The notes beneath the pieces are model-generated. The model saw only the letters and a program-made list of their open reading frames with translations. It searched no databases and was not told the origin of the DNA. Shown here piece by piece: positions 24,753 to 34,422 of a stretch of DNA of 64,000 nucleotides (position 1 is the stretch's first letter; every line of letters starts with the position of its first letter). This DNA comes from Planococcus antarcticus DSM 14505 (GTDB lineage Bacteria; Bacillota; Bacilli; Bacillales_A; Planococcaceae), in contig NZ_CP016534.2 in assembly GCF_001687565.2 (NCBI RefSeq), forward strand, positions 3,042,501 to 3,106,500. Reading direction: 5' to 3'. The position numbers were made by a program, and so were the translations under genes.

Positions 24753-25667
24753 CTAATCCGTCCGCAGCTTTTTCTTTTTCGGATTGCCGGCCAGCGATAG
24801 CCATGTGACAAACACCAGCATGCCCAGCGCGCCGACCAACTGAACAGCCGAGAGCACCTGCCCGAACCAGAACATGGAAATGACCATCGCTGTCAAAGGT
24901 TCTAAGGACGAAAGAATGCTGGTTTCAACGGCAGTGATGTAGCGCATGCTGCTGAGGAACAGCACAAAAGCGGCTGTTCCAATGACGATGATTGCAAGAA
25001 TTGCTCCAATAACCGGCAGTTCGGTTAAAATTGGCCACTCGCCTGATAAGAAAACCGGATTTACCAGTCCCAGAAAAATTCCGCCAAAAAGCATCGACCA
25101 TCCGACAACGAGCAGGACTCCCCATTCCTTCATAAGGCGTGTCGGATACAGCGTATAAAAAGTAAAAGCCAGCCCCACCAATATCCCCCAGAAAAAGGCT
25201 TGTCCGCTGATAATCAGCTGATCGGGTCTACCATTGGTCAGCAATAGGAATAGTCCGGCCAGTGTTCCGGCCATGCCGATAACCTGATAGCTTGGCGGTA
25301 CTTTTTTATGGGTGATGGAAACGAACAAAATAATGTAAACAGGAGCTAAAAACTGCATCAAGGTTGCTACCACAGCGTTGCTCGCTTCAATCGCTGCGAC
25401 AAAGCTATACTGGACACCGAGCATTCCCAATATGGAGAAAATCAGCAGAGGGCGAATCCAGGTTTTATTGCGGAAGATGGCTGTGACGCTTACACCTTTC
25501 AGCTTCAGGAAAAGTAGCAATAAAAATCCCGCCACTATTAAACGGATCGTTAAAAGAAACGGGACGGAAATACCGTAAATTTCCATAGTCCATTCCTTCA
25601 AAGGACCGGTGGCTCCCCACAGCATGGCCCCAATCAATATCATGGAAATCCCTTTGAAACGTTCCAT
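24753..25667 (-). CDS. EamA family drug/metabolite transporter
   Basis: A 304-residue DMT-superfamily permease with ten predicted helices in two EamA repeats (about 5-135 and 150-295). Motifs include GAMLWGATGPLKEW in helix 1 and SLEPLTAMVISMFWFGQ in helix 9. It likely exports or imports a small metabolite; the substrate is not predictable. ATG 25665-25667 follows GGAAAGGAG. It lies behind copCD but is separated from them by a terminator. Confidence 0.87.
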   Translation of the reverse strand: MERFKGISMILIGAMLWGATGPLKEWTMEIYGISVPFLLTIRLIVAGFLLLLFLKLKGVSVTAIFRNKTWIRPLLIFSILGMLGVQYSFVAAIEASNAVVATLMQFLAPVYIILFVSITHKKVPPSYQVIGMAGTLAGLFLLLTNGRPDQLIISGQAFFWGILVGLAFTFYTLYPTRLMKEWGVLLVVGWSMLFGGIFLGLVNPVFLSGEWPILTELPVIGAILAIIVIGTAAFVLFLSSMRYITAVETSILSSLEPLTAMVISMFWFGQVLSAVQLVGALGMLVFVTWLSLAGNPKKKKLRTD

Positions 25668-25686
25668 ATCCGCACTCCTTTCCATA

Positions 25687-25710
25687 GAAAAACCAATCCC
25701 GAGAGATTGG
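25687..25710 (-). terminator. Terminator of copC-copD
   Basis: CCAATC and GATTGG pair around six bases, followed on the minus strand by TTTTTC. Confidence 0.65.
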
Positions 25711-25721
25711 CCTGCAATTAT

Positions 25722-26783
25722 TTAAAATGACAGATTCAGCATCAAGCCCACATAAAAACTGATGATAAATCCGATGCTGAATAGGAATGAAAGCCAGGCA
25801 TTCAATTGACGCGAAAAGCCTGCCAGCATCAAGGTCAATAATAATAAGCTCAGCCCCATCAGCAGCAAGCCATTCAGCGTCCAATCCATCACAGCAGTAA
25901 GCGGGATGGATAAAGGCCCTGCCAATTCTTCAACCAACCACCCACCGCCTTCGATCCGCAGCGTATCATTGACATCATGAGGCGGTGCCTGCTTACTCAT
26001 AAACGCCGTGAAGACAAAGACGATAAGCAGCAGGATGCTCTCTATTTTTAACCAAGCTTGCTGAAAAACCTTTTTCTTATTAAGAAAACCATTGATCAAA
26101 GCTGCCAACAGCACCGGAATGATGCTGACGTGCTTCAGCAGCAGCAGTTGTCCATAAGGTAAAGCCCAGGAATTTGCATAATCAGTTGGCGCAACGAAAA
26201 AGAACATGATGACTATTCCGCTGCCGATAACCGCTGCTACACAGAACAAGGCAAACGGTGTGAACCATGACAGAAACCGACGCCAATTTGTTCCGTCTTT
26301 CGCAAACCATGCCACGTGAAGCAAGACACCCGCCCACATCGACATAAAAAGAAAATGAATCGAATGAAGAGCGAATCCGGCCCACAGATCAAGCGTCGAG
26401 ATATGGCTGTAGAAACCAACAGTCAGTATTAGCAGAAACAAATAAAGCGCTTGAATATACCGGCTGCCGTCCAAATAAATGGTTACAACCAGGATAGTGC
26501 TAAGCAACGATGTAATCAGCCATCCTTGCCCTACGCGAAATCCGGTAATGGCATTCAGATAAGATTCACTCCAGCCTTGGCTGCTTTGGAAAAACACAGC
26601 TAATTCATAAACCGGGCTAAACGATAACAAAATGATTCCCAATGTGCTGAGCACTAGCAGAAACTTGGATGTGGACAGCTGTGGTTTTTGGTCTTCTGGC
26701 ACAAACTGCAGCACAATGGAGCCTGCTAAATATGAAAAAGCAAGATACAGCAAGATATCTGCAAATGCAGTGGAAAATATCAT
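25722..26783 (-). CDS. CopD family copper-resistance membrane protein
   Basis: A 353-residue protein with about eight to nine membrane helices. It matches the CopD/YcnJ membrane domain: HSIHFLFMSMWAGVLLHVAWF near residue 138 and KHVSIIPVLLAALINGF near 213. CopD proteins import copper into the cytoplasm together with CopC. It overlaps copC by four bases (ATGA), which implies translational coupling. In B. subtilis the two parts are fused in YcnJ; here they are separate. No csoR or copper ATPase is in the window. Confidence 0.85.
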   Translation of the reverse strand: MIFSTAFADILLYLAFSYLAGSIVLQFVPEDQKPQLSTSKFLLVLSTLGIILLSFSPVYELAVFFQSSQGWSESYLNAITGFRVGQGWLITSLLSTILVVTIYLDGSRYIQALYLFLLILTVGFYSHISTLDLWAGFALHSIHFLFMSMWAGVLLHVAWFAKDGTNWRRFLSWFTPFALFCVAAVIGSGIVIMFFFVAPTDYANSWALPYGQLLLLKHVSIIPVLLAALINGFLNKKKVFQQAWLKIESILLLIVFVFTAFMSKQAPPHDVNDTLRIEGGGWLVEELAGPLSIPLTAVMDWTLNGLLLMGLSLLLLTLMLAGFSRQLNAWLSFLFSIGFIISFYVGLMLNLSF

Positions 26784-27328
26784 TTTTTCTTCATCAGCAA
26801 TTTATAGATTCCGAAGATCACTGCAATAGCAACGAGTACAAGTAGAATCGTTACAATCGGATTGCTGTCGTTTTCAGTTTGGACTTCTGCTGCTTCGGCT
26901 TCCTCTGAAACCGCAACCGTTTCTTCTTCTAGCTCTTCAGCTTCTTTGGTCCCAGCCAGAGCTGCCACCACTTCTTCGGCTTCAATAGAGACACCAAATG
27001 CAATTTCCCCTTCAATCGGATGTCCGTCTTCTCCGATGATGGTCCAGAGAATACGATAACTCCCATTGTCCAATGTTTCGCTGAAATCGCCAACCATCGA
27101 ATCTGCCATTATAGTAATGCTGTCGAATTCGAAAGATTCGCTTTCTCCTTCGATGGTCATTGTACTGCCTTCTTCAATTTTCGTTCCGAAAATCAATTCC
27201 ACTTGTTCCAAAGCCTCTGTTACATTTTCACCTTCTGCTGGGGTTGATGTCAGTAATGTTGTGTGCGCTTGAACTGAAAAAGGTGATATTAATATCAGGA
27301 ATAATATTACAAAAAATTTTTTTAGCAT
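26780..27328 (-). CDS. CopC domain copper-binding protein
   Basis: A 182-residue exported protein: signal peptide (1-21, cleavage after VQA), then mature His22 in AHTTLLTSTPAEGENV, which is the N-terminal copper ligand of CopC proteins. The beta-sandwich continues to FGVSIEAEE (about 118), with GEDGHPIEGEIAFGV the conserved second-ligand region. An acidic alanine/glutamate-rich linker (about 120-155) leads to a C-terminal anchor helix. It binds Cu2+ outside the membrane and hands it to CopD. Confidence 0.88.
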   Translation of the reverse strand: MLKKFFVILFLILISPFSVQAHTTLLTSTPAEGENVTEALEQVELIFGTKIEEGSTMTIEGESESFEFDSITIMADSMVGDFSETLDNGSYRILWTIIGEDGHPIEGEIAFGVSIEAEEVVAALAGTKEAEELEEETVAVSEEAEAAEVQTENDSNPIVTILLVLVAIAVIFGIYKLLMKKK

Positions 27329-27351
27329 TTTCTTACCTCTATTTTCATATG

Positions 27352-27380
27352 ATTTATGCCTATTCTCTCACGATTGTCAA
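27352..27380 (-). promoter_or_regulatory. Probable promoter of copC-copD
   Basis: On the minus strand TTGACA (complement of 27375-27380) is followed after 17 bp by ATAAAT, 24 bp before the copC start. The -35 box is perfect and the -10 box is poor, which suits regulated expression. Confidence 0.45.
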
Positions 27381-27433
27381 TGAAAGGATAGTGGAAAATC
27401 CGTGAATTTCCTATAGAGATTATTTTGAAAAGG

Positions 27434-27462
27434 ATGACGATAGACCGTTTCTTCTCTATAAT
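27434..27462 (+). promoter_or_regulatory. Probable promoter of the EAL-domain gene
   Basis: ATGACG at 27434-27439 and a perfect TATAAT at 27457-27462 are separated by 17 bp, 32 bp before the start codon. Confidence 0.45.
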
Positions 27463-27494
27463 GAAAGTACACTACGGTTAAGGAGCGTCAAAGA

Positions 27495-29501
27495 ATGAGT
27501 GAATTGCAAGGAAAATTAGCTGACACCCTCGTTTTTAACCATATTCCTTTCCCCATCATCATTATAGATCAAAACGGCTTGATTGCCTGGTGTAACCAGC
27601 ATGCCGAGCGCGTTTTTCAAATAGAATCCGAAGCAGTCAAAGGCCAGTTTTCTCCTTATATGAATCCTGAAAAAGCAGCATTAAGCAAGCATTCATGGGA
27701 TAAATTACTGCACACTGAGGAACCGGTAAAATTTGAAGATGTGGAAATAGAATTGGGCGATGGAATAAAGGCATATACATCAGTTGTAACCAAATCCTAT
27801 ACTTCCAACAACGAACAGTTCGTCATGACCATTTACGAACTGGATGAAGCAGATGAAGAAGGCTCTGCCCCTAAAGAATTAAATCATTTGCGAAATGGTT
27901 TGGATGACTCATTCATGCTGCTTTATTTTGATGAGGAATTTTTGATCACCTATGCCAATCCATTGTTTTTAAAGCTGAGCAAATGGACGCCGAAACGAAT
28001 TTTAGGCAAGCCTGTCTGGCATATGTTTGGAGACGGTGAATCGGATGTTCAATTTGTCGATTCTATCCTAACTACATTAAGACAAGGCAATGTCTGGAAC
28101 GGTGAAGCGAAAAAAACGAAAAAAGACGGTGAAATTTATTGGGTAGATTTAACAGCTATCCCTATGCAGCTTTCCAGCGATGACACGTACTATATTTTCC
28201 TGGAAAAAGACATAACAGCCAACAAGAAAGCCCAGCAGCATCTCGAAGAAATTGCTTTTATCGACCCTGTTACAGGTTTGGAGAACCGCCATCGTCTTGA
28301 ACAGGTGGTCAATGAATACATAGAGGAAGGACGCCACTTCTCCTTTATTTTCCTAGACATTGACCGTTTTTATACTTTGCGTGACTTATCGGATACAGAC
28401 ACTGAAAACGAATTGCTCACCGAGTTCACTAAGCGTCTGCGGATGTACTTTTCAGACTCCATCATTACACGCGCGGGCCTGCACGAATTTGCTTTGATTA
28501 CACCATTGAGCAATTGGTTTATTGAAGGCTTTCTCCATTACCTTAAGCAGCACCCAATCTATCTGCAGGGTACGGCGGTTCCGATGACGGTCAGTGGCGC
28601 CATCACGAAATACCCCGAAGACCAGCAAAGCTTCATGCATTTGATTAAAGCTTCCTATGCGACGATAAAAAAAGTGAAAGATCGTGGAGGCAGTGCCATT
28701 TCTGCACTGACATCGGATGATCATGAACGATTGAACCGCAAAGCCCTTATCGAAAAACGCCTTATCTATGCATTAGATCGTAGAAATTTGCAGCTCCTGT
28801 ACCAACCGCAGGTAAATTTGAACAACGGCAAAGTCGAACGCGTAGAAGCTTTGGTTCGTTGGACCGATTCAGAAATCGGCGTGGTCACACCTGACGAACT
28901 GATTCCGATTGCAGAAGAAAATGGGTTGATCAACGAAATCGGCAGCTTCGTCATCGAAACAGTCTGTCGGCAATTGAGTGACTGGCAATCAAAAGACATC
29001 GACCTACAGATCAGTATCAACTCATCTATCCGTGAGTTCCGAGACAAAGATATGACGAAAATGCTGCTCGAGCAATTAAAAATCAATAATTGTAAGGCCA
29101 GTTCATTAATGATTGAAATCACTGAGAAATTCGCTCTTGAAGCCGAGGCCGAACGTTCGATCATGACTCAGATGAAAATGCTTCACCAGGAAGGCATAAG
29201 CTTTGCACTGGATGACTTTGGAACTGGCTATGCCTCGTTCCGCTATATGCTTATGCTACCAATATCTTCATTAAAGATAGATCAAATGATTATTCAATCC
29301 ATCACCAAGCAAGAAAAAATACAAAGATTAATCAACGGCATGATTCAATTTGGTAAATCCCTTGATTTCCAAGTAACGGCTGAAGGCGTTGAGACCAATG
29401 AGCAATTTGAACTTTTGCGCGCTATGGGCTGCGACAGCCTACAAGGCTATATCATCGGACACCCGATGAGCGCCACAGATCTAGAAAAATGGCTGGGGTA
29501 A
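27495..29501 (+). CDS. PAS-PAS-GGDEF-EAL cyclic-di-GMP phosphodiesterase
   Basis: A 668-residue cytosolic signalling protein. Two PAS domains lie at about 12-115 and 135-245, a GGDEF domain at 250-405 and an EAL domain at 415-668. The GGDEF signature has become AGLHEF (327-332), so cyclase activity is probably lost. The EAL residues are all present: Glu451 (EALVRW), Asn509, Glu541 (EITE), DDFGTG (573-578), Lys594 and Glu630 (AEGVE). It should therefore degrade c-di-GMP in response to a PAS-sensed signal, and the GGDEF part may bind GTP allosterically. Confidence 0.92.
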   Translation: MSELQGKLADTLVFNHIPFPIIIIDQNGLIAWCNQHAERVFQIESEAVKGQFSPYMNPEKAALSKHSWDKLLHTEEPVKFEDVEIELGDGIKAYTSVVTKSYTSNNEQFVMTIYELDEADEEGSAPKELNHLRNGLDDSFMLLYFDEEFLITYANPLFLKLSKWTPKRILGKPVWHMFGDGESDVQFVDSILTTLRQGNVWNGEAKKTKKDGEIYWVDLTAIPMQLSSDDTYYIFLEKDITANKKAQQHLEEIAFIDPVTGLENRHRLEQVVNEYIEEGRHFSFIFLDIDRFYTLRDLSDTDTENELLTEFTKRLRMYFSDSIITRAGLHEFALITPLSNWFIEGFLHYLKQHPIYLQGTAVPMTVSGAITKYPEDQQSFMHLIKASYATIKKVKDRGGSAISALTSDDHERLNRKALIEKRLIYALDRRNLQLLYQPQVNLNNGKVERVEALVRWTDSEIGVVTPDELIPIAEENGLINEIGSFVIETVCRQLSDWQSKDIDLQISINSSIREFRDKDMTKMLLEQLKINNCKASSLMIEITEKFALEAEAERSIMTQMKMLHQEGISFALDDFGTGYASFRYMLMLPISSLKIDQMIIQSITKQEKIQRLINGMIQFGKSLDFQVTAEGVETNEQFELLRAMGCDSLQGYIIGHPMSATDLEKWLG

Positions 29502-29576
29502 AAAGAAAAGCGTAAGCGCTCGAAAGAAGAACCGCGAAGACTGAACAGAACATAGAGACCATACTTTCAAAGACAT

Positions 29577-29628
29577 AAAAAAATGGGTCTGATACACAAG
29601 AATCACTCTTGTGTCAGGCCCATTTTTC
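29577..29628. terminator. Bidirectional terminator of the EAL gene and the ThrE pair
   Basis: AAAATGGGTCTGATACACAAGA pairs with TCTTGTGTCAGGCCCATTTT with two mismatches. The stop codon of the convergent gene lies in the loop. Just before it, 29503-29520 carries a remnant of the AAAAGCG(C/T)AAGCGC repeat found at 61746. Confidence 0.8.
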
Positions 29629-30070
29629 TCTGTATTCTTTTTGCCTGCCGCTTAAAGAATAGCTGCATCAGTACTTCTGCAAAGACCAACCCCATCGCAA
29701 CAGCCCCCGAGATCATTAGTGCTTCGGAAGCAAAAGCAATGGCTTCCAGATAATTGTTTTCAACAATGTTTCGCATAGCATTGTAAGCCTTGCTTCCCGG
29801 AACCAATGGAATAATTCCGGCGATGCTGAAAATAATCATCGGCATACGAAATTTCTTAGCCAGCAAGTGAGCCACGATGGAGACAGCAAATGCGCCAGCG
29901 AAAGATGCTTGCACTGAATCATCGAAGGCAAGAAAGAATGTACGGTAGATGAGCCAGCCGCTCATTCCGACGAGGCCACAGCTGACTAAAGTTCTGCGCG
30001 GCGTATTGAAGATGACGCCGAATGCGCCAGCAGCCAAAAAGCTGAGAAATGCTTCCAGTGGCCAGTTCAT
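29603..30070 (-). CDS. Threonine/serine exporter ThrE, C-terminal half subunit
   Basis: A 155-residue membrane protein with about four to five helices, matching the ThrE_2 (DUF3815) family: FGVIFNTPRRTLVSCGLVGMSGW near the start and IIFSIAGIIPLVPGSKAYNAMR near 80. It forms the second half of a split ThrE-type amino-acid exporter (YjjB-like) with the gene 12 bp upstream. The likely substrate is serine/threonine or a related metabolite. The stop lies inside the downstream terminator. Confidence 0.87.
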   Translation of the reverse strand: MNWPLEAFLSFLAAGAFGVIFNTPRRTLVSCGLVGMSGWLIYRTFFLAFDDSVQASFAGAFAVSIVAHLLAKKFRMPMIIFSIAGIIPLVPGSKAYNAMRNIVENNYLEAIAFASEALMISGAVAMGLVFAEVLMQLFFKRQAKRIQRKMGLTQE

Positions 30071-30082
30071 CTGATCTCCTCC

Positions 30083-30838
30083 TTAAAATGATAGTACTAC
30101 TGCGATGCCGGCGCCAATAGCAAAAGCCGTTAAAAAAGCCTCTGCTCCTTTAGATAACCCGGATACAAAATACCCAGCCATCAATTCCCGTACCGCATTG
30201 GTAATCAGCAACCCGGGAACCAATGGCATGATGGAGCCGATGATCAATGTATCCAAGTTCGTCGCAAACCCGGTATAGACAGCGATGGAGGCGAGTATCC
30301 CGACCACGAAAGCACCGATAAATTCAGCAAATATCTTTACCCGCGTCTCTGTCAAAATAGTTTCCACAATGATGAACCCGATACCGCCAATGATAAACGG
30401 GAAAGGCAGGTTAAACCAGCTGCCGCCAAATAAAATAAAAAAGCAGGCACTTGCTGTTGAAGCAGCTAAGGTCTGAACCCATATATTAAATCGATAATTG
30501 GTTTGGTCAATGATCATCATCTCTTCGTAAGCTTGTTGCAATGTGTATTCCCCAGCCACTAATTTCCGTGAAACGGAATTGACAAGCGCCACCCGTTCCA
30601 AGTCGGTCCCTCGGTTATTGACACGGACAAATCGCGTAGCCAGCTCTTCACTTGGAGAAAACATGATGCCTGTCGGTGTCACAAAACAATGGGAGTTTAT
30701 CATGTTTTGTGAAACTGCCATTCGGATCATCGTATCCTCGACACGATAGGTTTCAGCTCCGCTTTCCATCATGATTCTGCCGGCCAGCAAAAAACAATCC
30801 AACGCTAGTTCACGTCTGGTTTCTCCTACTTGTGTCAC
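30083..30838 (-). CDS. Threonine/serine exporter ThrE, N-terminal half subunit
   Basis: A 251-residue protein of the ThrE (DUF1212) family. The soluble N-terminal part has LAGRIMMESGAETYRVEDTM, the family signature; five helices follow from about 115, with GSIMPLVPGLLITNAVREL near 205. It partners the downstream ThrE_2 protein. I chose GTG 30836-30838, eight bases after GAGGGG; an ATG eight codons upstream has a weaker site. Confidence 0.87.
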   Translation of the reverse strand: MTQVGETRRELALDCFLLAGRIMMESGAETYRVEDTMIRMAVSQNMINSHCFVTPTGIMFSPSEELATRFVRVNNRGTDLERVALVNSVSRKLVAGEYTLQQAYEEMMIIDQTNYRFNIWVQTLAASTASACFFILFGGSWFNLPFPFIIGGIGFIIVETILTETRVKIFAEFIGAFVVGILASIAVYTGFATNLDTLIIGSIMPLVPGLLITNAVRELMAGYFVSGLSKGAEAFLTAFAIGAGIAVVLSF

Positions 30839-30896
30839 GTGTTTTTCCCCTCTCACTGTCATTTTCTTTACTCATCATAACTCACATGGACAAAAA

Positions 30897-30930
30897 ATTA
30901 AACGCCCCGACGAGTCGGGGCGTTTAATTG
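30897..30930 (-). terminator. Terminator of the zinc alcohol dehydrogenase
   Basis: AATTAAACGCCCCGA and TCGGGGCGTTTAATT form a perfect GC-rich stem with a T run on the minus strand. Confidence 0.88.
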
Positions 30931-30948
30931 AGTGCAACTTATGAACAG

Positions 30949-32088
30949 CTATGGTTTTAATATAACTTTCGTACACTTGTCCTGATGGTCATTAAAGATT
31001 TGATAGGCATCACTGGCGCTTTCCAATGGCACAATATGTGAAATGATTTCGCGCGGATCGAATTCTCCGTTTTCGATTTTTTCATATAGCATTGGCATCA
31101 AGTGAATAACTGGAGCCTGCCCCATTTGCAAAGTGACATTTCGTTCGAACATATTTCCAAGTGGAAATTGGTTATAAGTCAGTCCGTAAACCCCTGTCAA
31201 CTGGATTGTCCCAAACTTGCTGACTGCATCTTTTGCAATGTTAATGGCACTTAGTGTACCACCCTGGAGCATCAGCTTTTGCTGGGCAGCTTCTGCTGGG
31301 GATTTTTTGCCGTCCATTCCGACGCAATCGATTACGACACGCGCTCCACCTTGAGTGATCTCGTGGATTAAGGCACCTGTATTGTCATGCTTACTGAAAT
31401 CGACAATTTCTACATTATTGATTTTTTTGGCGAGTTCCATTCTGTAGGGAATTTCGTCGACTGCAATAACGCGGCTGGCGCCCTGCATCCAAGCAAATTT
31501 CTGTGTCATTAGCCCAATGGGGCCACATCCCAGAACGACGACAGTATCACCTTTTTTAACTCCAGCGTGCTCGACACTCCACCAGGCAGTTGGCAAGACA
31601 TCTGATAGGAACAATAGAGATTCGTCTTCCAGTTCAGAGGACTCTGGAATTACAAGAGGCATGAAATTTGCATAAGGCACCCGTAAATATTCGGCTTGTC
31701 CCCCTGAATAATCACCATAGCGTTCGGTCAAACCAAAATACCCCCCAGTGTCGAAATGAGGATTGTCATTTGAATTGTCACATTGGCTTTCCATTTCATT
31801 GCTGCAGTAAAAGCACTTTCCACAGCTGACGTTAAAAGGAAGAACGATACGATCTCCTTTTTTTACTTTCGTGACATCTGGACCGACTTCTTCTACGATT
31901 CCCATTGGTTCGTGTCCGATGACTGTATCTTTTGTTGTCGGTAATGCACCTTGATAGATATGCAAATCTGTCCCGCAAATAGCGGTTGAAGTGATCTTTA
32001 CGATAATGTCATCTTTTTTCTGAATTTCAGGATCTTTGACATTTTTCACCTGCATATTTTTTATTCCTTGAAACGTTACTGCTTTCAT
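30949..32088 (-). CDS. Zinc-dependent alcohol dehydrogenase family protein
   Basis: A 379-residue medium-chain dehydrogenase. Catalytic zinc ligands are Cys and His of ICGTDLHIY (about residue 36) and GHEPMG (about 58). The structural zinc lobe is CGKCFYCSNEMESQC, and the NAD-binding site is VLGCGPIGLM (about 182). The layout resembles glutathione-independent formaldehyde dehydrogenases and AdhB of B. subtilis. The substrate is uncertain. ATG 32086-32088 follows GGAGGG by six bases. Confidence 0.88.
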   Translation of the reverse strand: MKAVTFQGIKNMQVKNVKDPEIQKKDDIIVKITSTAICGTDLHIYQGALPTTKDTVIGHEPMGIVEEVGPDVTKVKKGDRIVLPFNVSCGKCFYCSNEMESQCDNSNDNPHFDTGGYFGLTERYGDYSGGQAEYLRVPYANFMPLVIPESSELEDESLLFLSDVLPTAWWSVEHAGVKKGDTVVVLGCGPIGLMTQKFAWMQGASRVIAVDEIPYRMELAKKINNVEIVDFSKHDNTGALIHEITQGGARVVIDCVGMDGKKSPAEAAQQKLMLQGGTLSAINIAKDAVSKFGTIQLTGVYGLTYNQFPLGNMFERNVTLQMGQAPVIHLMPMLYEKIENGEFDPREIISHIVPLESASDAYQIFNDHQDKCTKVILKP

Positions 32089-32154
32089 CGATATCCCTCC
32101 AGTTATAATTTCCAGAATACTTTTCAACTTCCCTTTTTCTGCTTATTAAAAACA

Positions 32155-32188
32155 TAAAAAAGAAGAGGCCTCTGTAAGTAGGCCTCTT
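32155..32188 (-). terminator. Terminator of the beta-propeller gene
   Basis: AAGAGGCCT and AGGCCTCTT pair around eight bases, and on the minus strand a TTCTTTTTTA tract follows. Confidence 0.82.
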
Positions 32189-32192
32189 GCTA

Positions 32193-34354
32193 TTATTTAT
32201 CAAACATCATACTGCTGATTGGTTCGAATGTTTCCAAATCATAGCTCTTGATTTCGCCATTTGCTACTGTATACAGCTCCTCGCCAATATAGAGAATTCG
32301 CTGAGTAGCGGTGTTCCAATCTTCGTATTGATTGTTGGTTTGCTCGATCAAGCTTGCCGCTTGCGAAATTCCGTCTGGTGTTATAGTATAAATCAGCGCG
32401 CCTTCGCCTTCAAATTCCACATAGTCACCCGCAGATTCTTCGTAAAGGGCTGCCGGAAAACCGAACAAGTTTCTCTCCTGATGCGTAAACAAAGCTTTGT
32501 GATCGTATTGAAGTGTCGAGTACGTTCCTGCCCCCCGATAATCTCGGTATCTCTCTCTACCGGGGCTGTAAAGTCACTGACATCGAACAACGAGATCTTC
32601 ATACCCCCTGTAACCACTCGCGGTTCTCCGTTCTTGACAGTCACCAGTTTGGTGTCGTAACCAAAGCCGATTAAATGGTTATCATCCAGCGGGTGCAAGT
32701 AATTTGAGAAGCCTGGTATTTTTAGTTCTCCTAGCACTTTTGGAGAAGAAGGTGCCGAAACGTCTATGACAAAAAGCGGGTCTGTTTCTTTGAAAGTTAC
32801 CATATAAGCCTTGTCTCCGATAAAGCGAGCTGAATAGATTCGCTCTCCAGGAGCCAGGTTTTCAACCGATCCCACCTGGTTCATCTGTCCGTCGAGAATA
32901 AACAGATGATTTTTCGATGGAGATGTTAAATCCCATGTAATTCCTTCTGTCGTGACTACACGGAAATAGCCATTGTGCTCATCCATTGAAAACTGGTTGA
33001 GCAGAGAGCCCGTTATTTCTGCAGAAGCCAGAAATTCAACAGTTGTGCCATTTAAACCGAACTTGAAAACTTCCGTATTGGCCTGCTGCGGCATCCACAT
33101 TGCCATTTCCCTGCTGTCGCTCATTTCTTCATCGCTCAAAGGAGTATAGGCAGAGGCCGTCAAATAGAGATTTTCTTCATTCATATAAAGTTGTTCGCTG
33201 CCGCCTAAAAATCCCTTAGTGGAGATGTCATTGGTTTCAGGGGCGTCTAGCTCTATGGTCGTTATGACGCTGTAGCTTCCTTCCATGGTTCCAGGCAGAA
33301 TTGCAATGCTGTTATAAGGCAAGGGTTCAAGGTCTCCGCCGTTGTTTGAGTCATAGCGATGTGGACGCAATTCAGGTTCGTCTTGTTCTTCCAAAATCCA
33401 ATAATCCGGATAGACATTGGTTACAAAGTATAGGATGTTGCTAGTCAGTCTTGCGCCGCTCAAGTTTCCTTCAGTACCAAATTCGCGGATCAGCTGAGGT
33501 GATTCGGGGTTGCTGACATCGTATAAATCGACCGAGGTGATGCCCAACTGCGGCAATTGGCTACGAGGCAGACGAAAGTCGTCGATTGGCATGGCAGAAA
33601 AACGACTGCCCAGCACCACCAATGTATCGTCCGACAAGAATAGCTGCTGCGGATAGGTTTCTTGTGTGAAAGGCAGCTCAGCTGCGACCGCCATTTGCTG
33701 TGGATTTTGGATATCTGAAATGATGACACGCGATTCACTGATGGAATAGATATATGAACCATCCGTTTTCACCAGATCGGCTTCATCCACGCCAGCCACT
33801 TGATTGTTGGTGGTTGAATAATCTTCTCCGCCAGTCCCCTCGCTTTCACCGGCCGCAGAGTCAGTCGATTCTGCTGTTTCTTCTCCACTTTCTACAATTA
33901 CTCCGCCGTATCGCTGATTGTTCTGCTCCATTTCCATCAGCTGTGCAAAATAATTGCGCAGCTCTTCTTCGTCTGAAAGCTGCTCTAATCGTTCCTGCAC
34001 AACGAATGAAATTTCCCTTCTGACTAAACTTTTCATGAAATTATTTTTCAATGCTTCGCTTTTAATATGCAATTGATATTCACCGGTGGTGATTACAGGG
34101 ATTTCCAGTGTCTTTCCATTGTCGTGCAGAATCATTTCAACATCGACCTGGTCACCCTGTGCATCCGTGATGTAGACATCTCCTTTATCAATGGCATCCT
34201 GATGCAGCGAAGAAGAAAAGTTAGCTTTCCAGCCTTGTTCAGTTAAAGCAACAGAGGAAGCGCTTACCGATACTTTGTCATTGAAAAAAACAAACATCAG
34301 ACCAATTACTGCTACCGAAATGGAAACTATGATCCAAACCTTTTTCTTCTTCAC
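32193..34354 (-). pseudogene. Secreted beta-propeller-domain protein, frameshifted
   Basis: The gene encodes an N-terminal signal anchor (about 5-27), a linker rich in Glu/Ser (about 155-180) and a long beta-propeller domain (Beta_propel family) facing the outside; its role is unknown. The first frame is open to about residue 610 (EIIGG), then becomes non-homologous. The propeller continues in another frame (GTYSTLQYDHKALFTHQE...) to a stop at 32193. One extra G in the run of six G (complement of 32531-32536) would restore a single protein of about 720 residues. This is a disrupting indel, a phase-variable tract or a sequence error. Confidence 0.8.
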
Positions 34355-34422
34355 AATGCTTCACGCCCTTTCAGACATCCCTTTTTCCATTAGACAGAGA
34401 AGCACCAGAAAAGTTTCACCTT

